64,000 bases of DNA. Source: CBDBUR01 sp965209065 (GTDB lineage: Bacteria; Pseudomonadota; Alphaproteobacteria; JAPOUT01; G958296285). The notes beneath the pieces were generated by a model. The model searched no databases. It was not told where the DNA came from and saw only the letters and a list, made by a program, of their open reading frames with translations. Positions 19,201-25,983 of the stretch are shown here, in pieces. The stretch spans positions 1,178,001-1,242,000 of the forward strand of contig OZ242373.1 in assembly GCA_965209065.1 (NCBI GenBank). The letters are read 5' to 3'. The stretch's first letter is position 1. Each line of letters starts with the position of its first letter. Made by a program: the position numbers and the translations under genes.

Positions 19201-21451
19201 CGAGAATCTCAACGCCTTCTAGCGTTAGGTCGCCACGCGCGATGGTGTTATCAGTATCATCGCCGAGATTTATATCTATCAACCCAAAAATGCCGCCGTT
19301 TTGCGAAATAAGCGTCAGGTTTCTACCAGCACCCGCCATCCACGCGGTATAGACTATCCCCACCGTTCCAGTGTGCGTGAGCGTGAGGTCATCGGTCAGC
19401 AAGCTGGTGGGCGCGGGCGTTTGATTCTCATCGCCAGCGAACGTGAGCGCGGCATCGCCCTCGCCGATGTTGAAGTTGCCGCTCATCACCAGCAAGCCTG
19501 CCGCCGTTAGCGTGAGGTCTTGGTCGCTCGCCGTGGGTGTGCCGCTAGTAGAAGTGAGCGTTATATTGGTTGCCGTTATCGTGGTCGCCGTTGTGGTTGA
19601 AAAGTTTATCGGCAGACCCGTGGCGATTATACTGCCGCTACCCAAACGAAGACTGCTCGCCAGCGTTAGCGCGCCCGTTGCGGTGAGCGTGAGGTCTTGG
19701 TCGCTGGCGGTGGCTTGCGCCTGCGCCGCGGTGAGCGTTATGTTGGTGGCTGATATAATAGTCGCGCCATCTCCATCAAAAAGAAGCGCGCCCGCCATAG
19801 CGGTGAGGGTTAAGTCGCCAGTGCCAAGCACTATAGACGTTGGCACGATGATGTTTCCCGCAGCTGCCGTAATAGTTAAACCCGCGCCATCGGTGGCTAC
19901 CCAACTGGGAATAGCGGCATCGCCCGAACCTGTATAAGTGAGGCTTGTGTCGGCGCGGGTGAAGCTAGTCAAGTTTGTTTGCGCGGAGAAAGTTTCGCCG
20001 CTTAAAGTCAGTGTGCCAGCCCCGATGTTAAAAGAGCCATTCAAAGCAAGCGTGCCAGACGGCTCAAGCGTGAGGGTTTGTCCGCTCGCCGCAGGCGTGC
20101 CGCTGGTGGAATTAAGCGTTATATTTCTGCCAGCGAGCGTAGTTGGCGTTGTGGTTGAAAAGTTTATCGGCGCACCTGTGGCGGTTATATTTGCGCTACC
20201 CGAATGAAAACCACCCGCCAGCGTTAGCGTGCTCGTTGCGGTAAATGTCAAGTTTTGTCCTCTAAAGCCTTCGAGTTGCGCCGAACCTGAAGTAAGCGAT
20301 ACATTCACACCTGATAGCGTAATTGCTCTGTCGAAGTTAAACCGAAGAGTGTCGCTTGCGGTAAGGGTTAAATCCCCTAGAATTTTTACCGATGCGTTGA
20401 GGACAATCACCGGCGCAATGAGCGTTAGCCCTCTGCCAGTGACGACACCTTGTATAGCCCCACCTACAGTTATGGACCCGGTCGCCTCTAGCCTAACATT
20501 GCCGTTAAACGAAAGGATAGCGGCTGCCGATATACGAAAAAAACCACCGGGGCTGTCAGTCGCCTCAACTATGCCATCACTGAGTTCCCCATCATCGGGA
20601 CGCGCAACCACCGACTGGCCAATGGAAATATCGCTAGGGTCAAGCAGAAGCTCCGCCGCTTTTATTTTCAATATATCAAACGAAGCGAGGCTTTGCTTGC
20701 CCGACACTTCAACAAAACCACCCTCACCATTTTCATCGTGCGCGTTTATGCTTCCTTGAAAGTTTGTGCTAACGTCCGACCAAATAATAACACGCGGTGA
20801 AGTGATAAGCGCGCCCGACTCCACAATTGTTTTTTGTGAGTTAGCAATATCTCCCTTGCCTTGAAAACCACCCCCAACTAAAACTTCTTTGCTTGCCGTT
20901 AGCCGTGCGCCCATACCCGAGTCACTGGTGCCGAGCTTAACTTCATTCGCACCTTCAACGATAATTCTTTGCGCTTCAATAACACCGCCAACATTAACAA
21001 CATTATTACCCGCTAAACTTTGTAAATGAACTTCGCCCGAAGGTGCTTTGATAATACCATTAGCCTTAACTGCTCCAGCCGAAGCCGAAGCCAAAAGCCC
21101 GCCAACATTCACCACCGAGCCAGCTCCAAACAAAACCCCAGCAGGATTTTCTAACGCAACCTTTCCATTCGCGTTTAATGTGCCGTTGATATTGGTTTCA
21201 ACACCATTGCGAACTTTAATAGAAATTAACGCCGAAGCCGAAGGCTGCACTATATTCACCACCTCGCCTGAAGCAATGTCAAAACTTTCCCAGCTCGTGC
21301 CGAGATGCTCGCTCTGCTGTATCAAATTAAGCGGATTCGATAAATCCCCATCTCCAGCCGTGACTCTGCCACCGCTCGGCGCGGCGAGAATGCCAGTCGT
21401 GCTAAAAGCAACACCAAAAATAAAGCCCAATACAAGTGTGCGTAAAAACAT
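3668..21451 (-). CDS. Giant filamentous-haemagglutinin-type secreted repeat protein, 5,927 residues
   Basis: The single uninterrupted frame begins at an ATG 7 bases after AGGAG. The protein has a signal peptide (residues 1 to about 24, ending ILAAPSGG) and a TPS domain (about 25-270) with ENPAGVLFGAGSVVNVGG, closing at LLDPSDISIG. Residues of about 300-3200 are made of a super-repeat of about 435 residues, marked by NIIVPTSIALG, seen seven times. Residues of about 3200-5600 follow a second unit of about 630 residues marked by KPRVRY-like and WFEL motifs, seen four times. A non-repeated C-terminal module of about 200 residues ends CRPIPVGLGGGVCR. I found only four cysteines after the signal peptide: that terminal pair and one internal pair. 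The family is secreted by the two-partner route, and the C-terminal Cys pair recalls HMW1-type adhesins that stay attached to the cell. Adhesin or cell-surface filament is the most likely role. No toxin domain is visible at the C-terminus, which argues against a CdiA-type effector. Confidence 0.92.
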   Translation of the reverse strand: MFLRTLVLGFIFGVAFSTTGILAAPSGGRVTAGDGDLSNPLNLIQQSEHLGTSWESFDIASGEVVNIVQPSASALISIKVRNGVETNINGTLNANGKVALENPAGVLFGAGSVVNVGGLLASASAGAVKANGIIKAPSGEVHLQSLAGNNVVNVGGVIEAQRIIVEGANEVKLGTSDSGMGARLTASKEVLVGGGFQGKGDIANSQKTIVESGALITSPRVIIWSDVSTNFQGSINAHDENGEGGFVEVSGKQSLASFDILKIKAAELLLDPSDISIGQSVVARPDDGELSDGIVEATDSPGGFFRISAAAILSFNGNVRLEATGSITVGGAIQGVVTGRGLTLIAPVIVLNASVKILGDLTLTASDTLRFNFDRAITLSGVNVSLTSGSAQLEGFRGQNLTFTATSTLTLAGGFHSGSANITATGAPINFSTTTPTTLAGRNITLNSTSGTPAASGQTLTLEPSGTLALNGSFNIGAGTLTLSGETFSAQTNLTSFTRADTSLTYTGSGDAAIPSWVATDGAGLTITAAAGNIIVPTSIVLGTGDLTLTAMAGALLFDGDGATIISATNITLTAAQAQATASDQDLTLTATGALTLASSLRLGSGSIIATGLPINFSTTTATTITATNITLTSTSGTPTASDQDLTLTAAGLLVMSGNFNIGEGDAALTFAGDENQTPAPTSLLTDDLTLTHTGTVGIVYTAWMAGAGRNLTLISQNGGIFGLIDINLGDDTDNTIARGDLTLEGVEILARGGGDWTIKAKDISLTATTEAGFLSDGASIKSSSNITLDASGGIMISASHIDFAVEDSRDLTLTAVGEIVFTKDTIIRGRSITLGGTIKAESEDNAGNRVQHNLKIDTSINFANNGSINFAGDKATTISAADITLLSFLKGTASDQALTLTASGTITLGGAFDSGTGAMMMTSGASAPINFSTTLAAALTGGDITLTATGGTATASDQSLTLTSSGTISISGSLNLGAGSLVLGGETFPVSAPAFLANIARGGIGILYTGAGDFTIPSWVIATALGGEDLSVTAPTANIIVPTSIALGTNDLTLTAMAGALLFDGAAATTISAANITLTSTLAQATASGQDLTLTATGLLTMSGRYNIGTGDAALSFSGNSSQAPAPTSLLTDDLTLTQTTANSFFNYASWMAAAGRNLTIIAEGSQVNRLRGINLGNADDSIARGDLTIRAVSINFAANNAFTIKAKDITLTASSTGTEFSAAIWSDQGNLTLDASGNITIGARHIDFALDASLNIIFIAGGEIVFTKDTNILAGNFTLGGTIKAESTNGGITTRHNLSINTNLIGGVTNFATNKATTISGADISLYSFAANTTTDQDLTLDASGTISFSGAFNLGTGRLIFGGETFAAAAPAGLDRVARSGIGILYTGSGDATIPSWIIDVAVAGENLSATAPTGNIIVPTSIALGTSDLTLTAMAGALIFDGAAATTLSATNITLTSTLAQATASDQALNLTATALLTMNGNYDIGTGNASLTFGGTSAQAPAPTSLMTDDLTLTHTGTLGLSYAGWMAGAGRNLTLISQNSVIFNLGDINLGDDTDDNIERGDLTIEANTVGVRDRGTWTIKANNITLTARSEAAGENAGFQSVLGNITLDASGSITISSRHISFFIDTPRDLTLIAGGEILFTKETTILAKNITLGGMVKAQSADASTKYNLSLNIEGKINFATDKATTISGADITLTSPSAGTASDQALTLTASGTITLDGAFDTGTGAMMMTSGASAPINFSTTRATTLTGGNITLNSTGGTPTASDRNLTLEPSGILVLTGSFNTGAGNLMLNGETFSEQTSLTEFTRASTSLTYTGSGDVAIPNWVATDGKDLSVTAPMGNIIVPTSIALGAGDLTLNAMVGALIFDGDGATTLSATNITLTSTLAQATASNQALNLTASGVLAMNGNYDIGTGDASLMFGGGQNQNPAPTSLLTDDLTLTYTGTGGLFYVGSWMAGVGRNLTLISQNADIFRLADINLGDDTDDNITRGDLTIEGNTISVDGDDTWIIKAKDIILTARSEGASDDAGIQSASGSLTLDATGNITISSRHIDFMTDTFGQDLTLIAGGEIVFAKDTNISGLNVTLGGTIKVESVDGDGNKVKHNLNIRNGSEPNGKTHFATDKATTISAADITLNSTTKGTASNQALTLTATGTITLSGAFDTGTGAITMTSGTSAPINFSTARATTLTGGNITLTSTGGTPTASNRALTLRLTSSSELTLSGSFSIGTSTLTLESGSFPAPASLNEFTYGNVVLTHTGSGDLIIPSWVIADGKDLSITATTGNIAVPTSIALGTADLTINAMAGALLFDGGAATTLSAANITLGSAVAQATASDQALNLTTTALLTMSGNYDIGTGNAALMFAGDHTQAPAPTSLLTDDLTLTHTGTGSLHYVAWMAGAGRNLRLISTSGNIIIFTGINLGDDTDANITRGNLILKGGSIAVDGSGTFTVKANNINLTARSNLAGEDGAGFQSTIGNLTLDATGNITISSRHIDFFIGDAPQDLTLIAGGEILFTKDTDIIANNITLGGTIKVDSNPDPKVNTWEDLKIEAKGRINFATDKATIIRARGITLISPSAGTASNQNLTIDPTSGFGGGAVLGGHFNTGTGDILVENGVELLRFSTERETSFTGGNITIESRSGTPTASNRNLTLTASGTISFSGPFNLGTGSLTLEAESFPANAPAGLDGITRNRLTLIYTGDDDFTIPSWIIADGEDLSVRATTANIVVPTSIALGDGDLIINAVAGAIHFDGSAATIISAANITLTSTLAQATASDQALNLTATGALTMSGNYNFGTGDVSLMFAGTTAQTPAPASLLTDDLTLTHTGTGSLNYAAWMAGEGRNLTLISQNGGVFNLTNINLGNADDDITRGDLNISGVNISPSNGGTYRIKARNIILTATSESDFTTETAAIGADGGSLVLDASEDITISASYIDFFLGDDPEDLTLIAGGQILFTKDTNIRGRNLTLGGVVNVQSADASIKYNLLLDARGRLNFATDKATTITTADITLLSPSKGAASDQALTLTASGTITLGGTFDTGSGDIMMTSGASAPINFSTARTTTLTAGNITLASTGGTPTASDRNLTLKPSGTISFSGAFNLGTGSLTLEAESFPANAPTGLDGITRNRLTLIYSGADDFTIPSWIMVAGEDLSVRATTANIIVPTATPAVRDIILIAQAGALLFDGAAATTLSATNITLTSTLAQATASEPAPNQALNLTASGVLAMNGNYNFGTGDVSLTFAGTTTQNPAPDELLTDDLTLTYTGTGGLDYAAWMEGAGRNLTLIAETGIVTLAGINLGNADDDITRGNLTIRAAVIASSQGRDLYTIKANNITLTATSEDNFTEESPGPGLQFASDGITFNASGNITISASYIFIHDGDSTDTDLTLIAGGEIIFTKDTNISVRNITLGGVIKVGLVDGDGNITERKDLNINASDELDAKLSFASDKATTITAADITLSTRTKGATSNQDLTLDASGVLTMTGSYDLGTGNAALTFAGDRAQNPAPTSLLTDDLTLTHTGTEGLTFAAWMVSEGRNLTLTSQSGDINNVGGTIAGNNITLTAGGTIDFATDTPTIIRGAAVSLTSSTAQVRASGEGQDLTIEATGNITLEGGFDLETGALRLTAGINAGTGAIIFTEGASGKPTITAATATLTQSAAVFELSNTAPATFTLSVIAKPRVRYIGTDLTQLMPSDAGNWFELLVLTYNANANDINIMELIANDSAIAGGAFAGFSIESGVLDFGSQIIQFITTGAIIFPEGITEIRAEGLTLTAASIATDGTTTTNFADLSINVASGLFLSVGSLTSTGTLTLEGINLVVVGDTILNANAITIIMTGTGTEANATIRNIDNQSLTLNATGGDITLTAANIDLRHADTGAGAGTGEGNLTLSATGDILFPQETTINANNLTLGGMVKAQSADASIKYNLSLIARAQIIFAADKATTISGADITLASPAAQTTASEQNLTLIASGVLTMSGNYNIGTGSTSTAVVMLTFAGGNTQAPAPTTLLTNNLTLTYTSSLSGDNYLNYAAWMAGAGRNLTLSAGSSVIRNIGNINLANADDSARGNLALTAIAIIGADADENADPFVIKANDINITATSRNGDPNNAGFRSGGSMVLDASNDINILARFINFNAVGGEDDLTLISGNDSIVIRPTSGHAPTVMARNLTLGGMVRIGGASLNSFTLTLTGALSFAADKDTTLRAFNITITSTTAGTASNRNLTLIASRNITLQGIFNLATADGASDFTATANEDITLQGVFNFGNGRFLPYTGNGNTFGEIIFVETTTDTGSVKPIITAGYVLLSQDEKVFALSTTAPATFRRPSGAPLIPEVACRGPRCDGGLQPTPTDPNNWFRLEGTSASLVFSAGGDDITIADLIADDSPLAKGSFASLTITEEGLLDFGMMDVELITTGSIIFPAGIREIRAGSLILFAAAIMTDDSSGNFIADLKIDVAGVLALSAPTLTTSGALTLEGGSLLFTGNLALNATEITITMTSTGTAATAAIRNSDNQSLTLTASAGNITLTAANIDLRHANSGAGEGSLTLSASGEILFTQAADVKANNITLGGVVKAESTDEADPPVTTQHNLSLVALGQITFTGATTISGADITLASPTAQTTASDADLTITATGVLAMSGDYNIGEGNAALTFAGDAAQNPAPTSLLTDDLTLTHTGIQGLGYAMWMAGAGRNLTLISENGQIFSLADINLGNVDDSIPRGNLTIRGSVIGARSGNFYTITANNITLTATSENNFTEEDPGPGIQFTNEGITFNASGNITISASYIFLDSGAGTDRDLTLIAGGEIIFTKETNIDGRNITFGGTIKVESTSEGTATQHNLLLTATGQINFATDKDTTITGANISLISATAGDTSNQNLTITAGGNLTLQGSFDVGDDATTGGTMTLTAGAGDGVGTIIFTSSPTLTAKAITLAQDGARFDPATSPANFVIANSGKPQVRYSGGETQAEPADDDWFELARLIFDAGASDITITTLLTMSDFTDATFDPVSGLLNFGDELVALTTTGNIIFPASVREIRAGSLTLTAATITTDDSSGNFIADLKIDVDGVLALPALTLTATGALTLEGAALDIVGSLILNATEITITMTGTGTGATAAIHNTDNQSLTLNATSGNITITAANIDLRHANPDLDGNGTGEGNLTLSASGEILFLQAETDIQANNITLGGVVKAESDSPARRHLLLVALRQITFALNKPTTITGANITLASPIVQTTATDQAFTITATDMLTMSGNYNFGSGNVALTFAGALQSTPPASLAPDSLLTDDLTLTYNPKVTVHGLKYAAWMAAAGRNLTIITKESFVFGLADINLGNADDSIARGNLTIEAVHIIYAAGTHTITANNISLTGTSENDFTDEGHTNSSGIGSSVGIEGTTPPEGGVTLDASGNITISARYINFLVSNNRQDLTFIAGGEIAFTKETNIRAKNLTLGGVVKAESADGSSKYNLTLEAEGQIIFASDKATAISGASLTLTSPTAGTASGQDLTLTASGDITLAGGFDIGNGGGTLALTAGAGEGTGTIIFTGTPTPTLTARAITLTQDGAVFPFAVPAVTFQIGVAGDGLPRIRYTGGGTQEAVDGWARQQGVFSSGDIILDDEFAATPDDEGVIMIDLTENQNEDEKDFIINSDEDLILPDGEVMIVADVISITAKSVRRQNGEGIRQRLMLVATQTVIIDASIISTADIIITAPQVIFSGTKPVRLSGTNIMIDLPDGMDMPSAMPAGNNQNVELSASGDIMLNNNINVGFGTLKLEARGEIMTTSADVVIMGNRVVYQAGSIGGGLAIISMNDIRLLGDIQTDGNVVLRAGGSIITPAAATTIEATGADNGITFEQRYAFRQGFDLTLKAAGEISIIGGLDRGSAVITLDGGVLDLAQASLSAGEIACRPIPVGLGGGVCR
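4640..10400 (-). repeat. About 1.9-kb coding super-repeat, four copies, in the giant adhesin
   Basis: Landmark codons for KPRVRY-like peptides followed by a WFEL-like motif recur near 10370, 8410 (variant), 6540 and 4665, a spacing of about 1.87-1.96 kb (roughly 630 residues). Each unit also carries EIRAxxLTLTAA, GGVVKAES and DLTLTHTG segments in the same order. Copies differ at many positions, so this is an old duplication that has diverged. The copy at about 8410 replaces KPRVRY with a segment containing two cysteines. Confidence 0.7.
11880..20080 (-). repeat. About 1.3-kb coding super-repeat, seven copies, in the giant adhesin
   Basis: The segment encoding VPTSIALG and its flanks recurs with its plus-strand landmark at 11924, 13231, 14557, 15886, 17182, 18322 and 19840. 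Intervals are 1307, 1326, 1329, 1296, 1140 and 1518 bases. Each unit encodes in order AGALLFDG, NITLTSTLAQATAS, GNYxIGTGDAALTF, LLTDDLTLTHTG, AAWMAGAGRNLTLI, ARHIDF-like, GGEIxFTKDTNI, FATDKATTISGADITL, GASAPINFSTT and IPSWxIADGxDLSV. The shorter and longer intervals mark units that lost or gained sub-blocks. Confidence 0.8.
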
Positions 21452-21483
21452 AAAAAGTTCTCCTTTATCAATAACTAATTATT

Positions 21484-21518
21484 AAAGCTATAATAAAGGA
21501 ATTTCTATCCCCTTTCAA
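21484..21518 (-). promoter_or_regulatory. Sigma-70-like promoter of the giant adhesin gene
   Basis: On the minus strand TTGAAA (21518-21513) and TATTAT (21495-21490) are separated by 17 bases, giving a start near 21484 and a leader of about 33 bases to the ATG at 21451. The GCTTGAAA block is shared with the promoters of both paralogues. Confidence 0.7.
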
Positions 21519-21534
21519 GCCCAAAACACGCAAC

Positions 21535-24500
21535 TTATTGGCAAATTTCAGCCCGAACCCCCACACAACGAATGCCCCCAGCAATGAACGAAGCCCCCGC
21601 TAAATCAAGCGAACCCCCCTCTAACCTTATCTCTGCCGTGCCTCTATCCAGCTTGCCGATGATGGCTATCTCCCCTGCGGCTTTCAAGGTTAGCGCGAAG
21701 CTCTGCCTAAGTGCGTATTTCTGCTCGAAAGTGATGCCCCCCGTTGCCTCAATCGTGGTGGGGGCGTTTGGCGTGATGATAGAACCGCCTGCCCTTAAAA
21801 TAACATTGCCCTCTGTTTCTATATTGCCGAGCAAGCGAATATCGTTCATTGATATTATCGTCAGCCCGCCACGGATATTATTATCTGTGCCACTATCAAC
21901 CTCAACACGATTACCCATAATCACAACATCTGCGTTGGCAGTCATAATTCTGTTTGCCTCTAGCTTCAACGTGCCAAAGCCAACATTGATATTATTATTC
22001 AGCATAATATCGCCTGTAGCAACCAGCTCCACATTTTGGTTGTTCGCGAGAGGCATATCATTGGGGGTATCCATATCATCGGGCAGGTCTATCATAATGT
22101 CTTGCCCGCTCAAGCGCACAGGCTTGGTGCTGGAGAAAACAACCTCTGGCGCTTTAATGATAATGTTTCTAGTGGAAATGATGTCCGCGTCAATGATGAC
22201 CCGCTCGCTCGCCACCAACGTGAGCGGCGTGGAAAGCCCCGTGCCATCTCCCGTGCCAATAGAAGTGGCGGTGAGAATTAAACTACGCGCTTTAATCTCC
22301 CTTATGTTTGACGGCAAAATGATGTTCATTTCTGTAGTGAGAACAATGTTCTCCCTATCAAAATTCAACGTGCCAGCGTTGTTTATCGAGAAGATGGCGA
22401 AGTCGCCACCGGCATCGCTGGAATCGTCCGCGATGAGCGTGGTGATGTCTATATTTTCCTGCGCCGCATTAAAGACAATGCGGTCTAACCTAAACCAATC
22501 GCTCTCACTTGGCTCTGTTTGCGTTAAGGTGGTGCCGCTGTAGAACGCACGCGGCTTCACCGAAAAAGTGGCGGGGGCACTTGTGCCGGGGTCAAACACC
22601 GCACCATCTTGCGTGAGGAAAATCATCCGCGCCGTGAGTGCAGGCTTAACGTTAGAGGTGCTGGTGAATATAATCGTGCCACTGCCACTGCCACTGCCAG
22701 CCGTTAAGCTCAGCGCACCGCCTGTAGTGGCATCACCGCCAATATCAAGGCTGCCTTGAAGCGTGATGTTGCCCGAAGCGTTAATCGTGAGGTCTTGCTC
22801 GCTTGCCACGCTTTGGGCAAGCGCGTTGATACTTATATCCCCGCCGCTTATCGTGGTCGCTTCCGTGGGCGAGAAGTTGATTATCCCCGACATTGAAAGC
22901 GACACGCCAATTGGCGTGGCAGAATCCTCGCTGGGCATTTCAGCCTTTATCGTGCCGACGTTAAAGGTCGCGCCATGAGGGGCAGAGAGTGTCGTGTTTC
23001 TTGTAAAAAGAAGCTGACCGCCAGCGGTGAAGGTTGTTGACCTTACGAAGCTATTACTACCACTGGCAGCATCAATAAACGCCGTGCTGAAAGTGATATT
23101 GTTTGTCGCATTGAAATGAGTGTCTATGACGATGGAAGTGGTGTCAAATACAGGGTTCCCACTTAAATTCATTGTTCTTACTATAATGTTATTGGCACAA
23201 AACGTGGTAGAGGCACCTGCAAAAGGATTTAGGCTGCCTTGGGATGTAGAGAATAGACTTGCCTCTAGGGTCATTGTGCCACCGCCAATATCAAACTTGC
23301 CTTGAAAGATGGTGTTGCGCGAAACCTTGATGGTGAGGTCTTGCCCGGTGGCGGTTGCTGTTGTGGGGGAGGTGATGAGGGTTACATCCTGCGCGGTGAT
23401 GGTGGTGGGTTTATTGGTAGCGAAATTTATGCTTCCCTGATTGGCTATTTCATTATTGCGTATTACGGCGTAAAATGACAAATTGTGTTGCGTGGGTGTG
23501 CCGCCACTGCTTGATTCTGCCTTTATTGTATCGCTAAGAAAAATGGATTTGGCGGTGATGCTAGAACTCCTTGTAAAAAGAATTTGATTGCCAGCATTCA
23601 AGGTGAGGTCGCGCGCACCCTTTCCACTAGGGTCGCCAACAGACAAGAAAGGAACGCTAATGATGAGATTGTTTGTCGCATTGAAAACGACAGGTCTAGA
23701 ATTTGATCTAAAGGATGAGATGAGGTTAAGCACACTAGCAACACCCAGCCTTGCTGTTATCATAATGTCATTGGCATTAAGCGTAAAGCTGGCATCTTCA
23801 GCACCGCCTCTTATCACAATGTCATCTGCCTCTAGGGTTAGCGTGCCTGCGCCGGTTAAAGTGACCGCCGGCAAGATTAGATTTGTCTCAACACTAATTT
23901 TTAAGTCAGTGAAACTACCATTAGCACTGCCAGCGCCCATGTTCGTGGCGTTGAGGGCTAAGCTATTTGCTCTAATTTCAGTAATGCCTGCGGGGAAGAT
24001 GATGTTGCCGGTGGTGCTGATTTCAACGCGCTCATTGCCAAAGTCTAGCACGCCGCCGCTAATAGAGAAGCCCGCGAAATCCCCATCAGCAAGCGTAGAA
24101 CCATCAGCGATGAGCGCGGCGATGTTTATATTGCTATCGCCCGCGTCAAAGAAAAGGCGGGGAATCGAAAACCAAGAATTGCTGGCGGGGTCTGCTTGCG
24201 TTCCGTCTCCAGTGTAGCGCGCGCGCGGCTTCCCGTTATTGGCAATGGAGAAAGTGGCAGGCGCAGTGGGGCTGGGGACAAACACCGCACCATCTTGCGT
24301 GAGAATTATCTCTTTTGCTTTAAGCACAGGCTTGACGCTTGCCGTTTCGGTAAAAATGATTGTGCCGATGTTGCCCGCGCCCGCACCCTCGCCAGCAGTG
24401 AGAGTCATCATGCCGCCGAGCGTGGCATCATTGCCGATGTCAAAACTGCCTTCAAGCGTGATGTTGCCCGAAGCGGTAATCGTGAGGTTTTGGTTGCTCG

Positions 24501-25983
24501 GCGTTGTTTGCGCAGTGGGAGAAGTGAGGCTTATGTTCGCGGCGGTTATCGTGGTGGCTTTATCATCGGCGAAGGTTATTTTTCCCGTCACGACAAGCGT
24601 CAAGTCATGTTGCGTGGTTGTGCCTCCGCTGGTTGATATTGCTCTTATCGTGCCGCCGAGCGTTAGATTGCCAAGCCCTCCGATAGTTTCGGTGCTTTGG
24701 GCAAAAACGATTTCCCCACCCGCTTCTAAAGTAACGGCAGATTGGTCAGTTCCCTCTATTATTTGGAAATCTAACGAAAGATTACCTGAAGCATTTAAGG
24801 TTAAGCTGCTTTGATTGATTAATTGGATTCCTTCCTTTCTGCCGGTAGTGGGATCTACTGTGTTTGAAATGCTTATGTTGTTCGCGGTGATGGTAGTGTC
24901 TGCCGCCACTACGACATCTTCAACGCCCATATTTATAGTTAAGTTGCCACTGCCTAGATTGATATTTTCATCGATGTTGATGAATATATTGCGGGAAGTA
25001 AGCGTGAGGTTTCTATTTTCGCTTGCCTCGCCTGCCATCCACGCGGCAAAGGAGAGCTCGCCGGCGGCTGTATAGGTGAGCGTGAGGTCATCGGTCAGCA
25101 AGCTGTCAGGCGCGGGGTTTTGCTCGGCAGTGCCGCCGAAGGTAAGCGCGGCATTGCCCTCGCCGAGATTGTAATCGCCGCTCATCATCAGCACACCGGT
25201 TGCGGTAATCGTGAGGGCTTGGTCGCTGGCGCTTGTTTGCACCGTGGGCGAAGCGAGGGTTATATCTGCGCCGCTTATCGTGGTGGCTTTATCATCGGCG
25301 AAAGTTAGCTGCTCCGTGGCGGTGAGCGTCAAGTCGTGTTGCGCGGGCGAGGCGGGGTCGCCGCTTTCCGCCTTCACCACGCCGCTCAGCGTGATGTTGT
25401 TCGCCTCAATGTTTGTGTCTTGCGGGAAAAGGATAGCCGTGCCTGCCGCAAGCGTGAGGTCGCCCGTGCCAGTTACTGTCGCTATCATAATAGTGAGCGT
25501 GGTGGCGCTGAACGCGCTATCACCCGCCAGGGTGAGGCTTGTGGCTTCTAGCGTCAGCGTGCCAATGACGGTTAAGGGGCTGGTGAAAGAGCCGACAGAT
25601 AAAGTTAAAGCCTCGCTAATATCTAGCGTCAAGTCGGCAGAGAAATTGCCGCCACTGCTAACAATAGAGGCGGCGGTGAGCGTTAAGTTGCGCGCTCTAA
25701 TTGTTCTAATGGTGTCGGGAAAAATGATAGAACCTTCGGTGGCGAGGATAACATCTTCATTACCGAAATCTAAGAGTCCGTTTTCGTCTATGGAGAAGGC
25801 GGCGAAATCACCATTGGCAAGCGCCGAATCCACGGCGAGCAGGTCGGCGATAGTGATGTTCTCTTCGCCCGCGTCAAAGGTTATGTTTTCCGGGGCGAAT
25901 TCAAACCAAGAATCGGGGGTGGGGTCGACCTGATTGCCGCTGCCGTCGTAACGCACACGCGGTTTTAGCGTGTCACCATTCGC
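21535..25983 (-). CDS. C-terminal part of frameshifted giant adhesin (same gene as 25965-31373)
   Basis: This frame of about 1,480 codons has no signal peptide, no TPS domain and no plausible start of its own; it begins in the middle of a repeat unit. Reading it upstream gives ANGDTLKPRVRYDG, which joins onto the end of the preceding frame (TFTL) if one base is restored at about 25983. It carries repeat units like those of the giant protein (KPRARYTGDG, IIFPAGITEIRA, LLTDDLTLTYT). It ends in the conserved C-terminal module finishing CVGVRAEICQ. I treat it as the distal half of one gene of about 3,280 codons, broken by a true mutation or a base-calling error. Confidence 0.85.
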   Translation of the reverse strand, partial: ANGDTLKPRVRYDGSGNQVDPTPDSWFEFAPENITFDAGEENITIADLLAVDSALANGDFAAFSIDENGLLDFGNEDVILATEGSIIFPDTIRTIRARNLTLTAASIVSSGGNFSADLTLDISEALTLSVGSFTSPLTVIGTLTLEATSLTLAGDSAFSATTLTIMIATVTGTGDLTLAAGTAILFPQDTNIEANNITLSGVVKAESGDPASPAQHDLTLTATEQLTFADDKATTISGADITLASPTVQTSASDQALTITATGVLMMSGDYNLGEGNAALTFGGTAEQNPAPDSLLTDDLTLTYTAAGELSFAAWMAGEASENRNLTLTSRNIFINIDENINLGSGNLTINMGVEDVVVAADTTITANNISISNTVDPTTGRKEGIQLINQSSLTLNASGNLSLDFQIIEGTDQSAVTLEAGGEIVFAQSTETIGGLGNLTLGGTIRAISTSGGTTTQHDLTLVVTGKITFADDKATTITAANISLTSPTAQTTPSNQNLTITASGNITLEGSFDIGNDATLGGMMTLTAGEGAGAGNIGTIIFTETASVKPVLKAKEIILTQDGAVFVPSPTAPATFSIANNGKPRARYTGDGTQADPASNSWFSIPRLFFDAGDSNINIAALIADGSTLADGDFAGFSISGGVLDFGNERVEISTTGNIIFPAGITEIRANSLALNATNMGAGSANGSFTDLKISVETNLILPAVTLTGAGTLTLEADDIVIRGGAEDASFTLNANDIMITARLGVASVLNLISSFRSNSRPVVFNATNNLIISVPFLSVGDPSGKGARDLTLNAGNQILFTRSSSITAKSIFLSDTIKAESSSGGTPTQHNLSFYAVIRNNEIANQGSINFATNKPTTITAQDVTLITSPTTATATGQDLTIKVSRNTIFQGKFDIGGGTMTLEASLFSTSQGSLNPFAGASTTFCANNIIVRTMNLSGNPVFDTTSIVIDTHFNATNNITFSTAFIDAASGSNSFVRSTTFTAGGQLLFTRNTTLSAPHGATFNVGTIKAEMPSEDSATPIGVSLSMSGIINFSPTEATTISGGDISINALAQSVASEQDLTINASGNITLQGSLDIGGDATTGGALSLTAGSGSGSGTIIFTSTSNVKPALTARMIFLTQDGAVFDPGTSAPATFSVKPRAFYSGTTLTQTEPSESDWFRLDRIVFNAAQENIDITTLIADDSSDAGGDFAIFSINNAGTLNFDRENIVLTTEMNIILPSNIREIKARSLILTATSIGTGDGTGLSTPLTLVASERVIIDADIISTRNIIIKAPEVVFSSTKPVRLSGQDIMIDLPDDMDTPNDMPLANNQNVELVATGDIMLNNNINVGFGTLKLEANRIMTANADVVIMGNRVEVDSGTDNNIRGGLTIISMNDIRLLGNIETEGNVILRAGGSIITPNAPTTIEATGGITFEQKYALRQSFALTLKAAGEIAIIGKLDRGTAEIRLEGGSLDLAGASFIAGGIRCVGVRAEICQ

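Noticed and set aside
3668..20400. Regular repeats suggesting a CRISPR array or satellite DNA
   Set aside because: The units are over 1 kb, lie in one open frame and keep protein motifs; there are no short identical repeats with unique spacers and no cas genes.
173..25933. Many long plus-strand open frames (up to about 320 codons) opposite the adhesin genes
   Set aside because: They mirror the repeat units in reverse, lack ribosome sites and resemble no family. Their openness follows from the Thr/Ala/Leu-rich codon pattern of the minus-strand genes.
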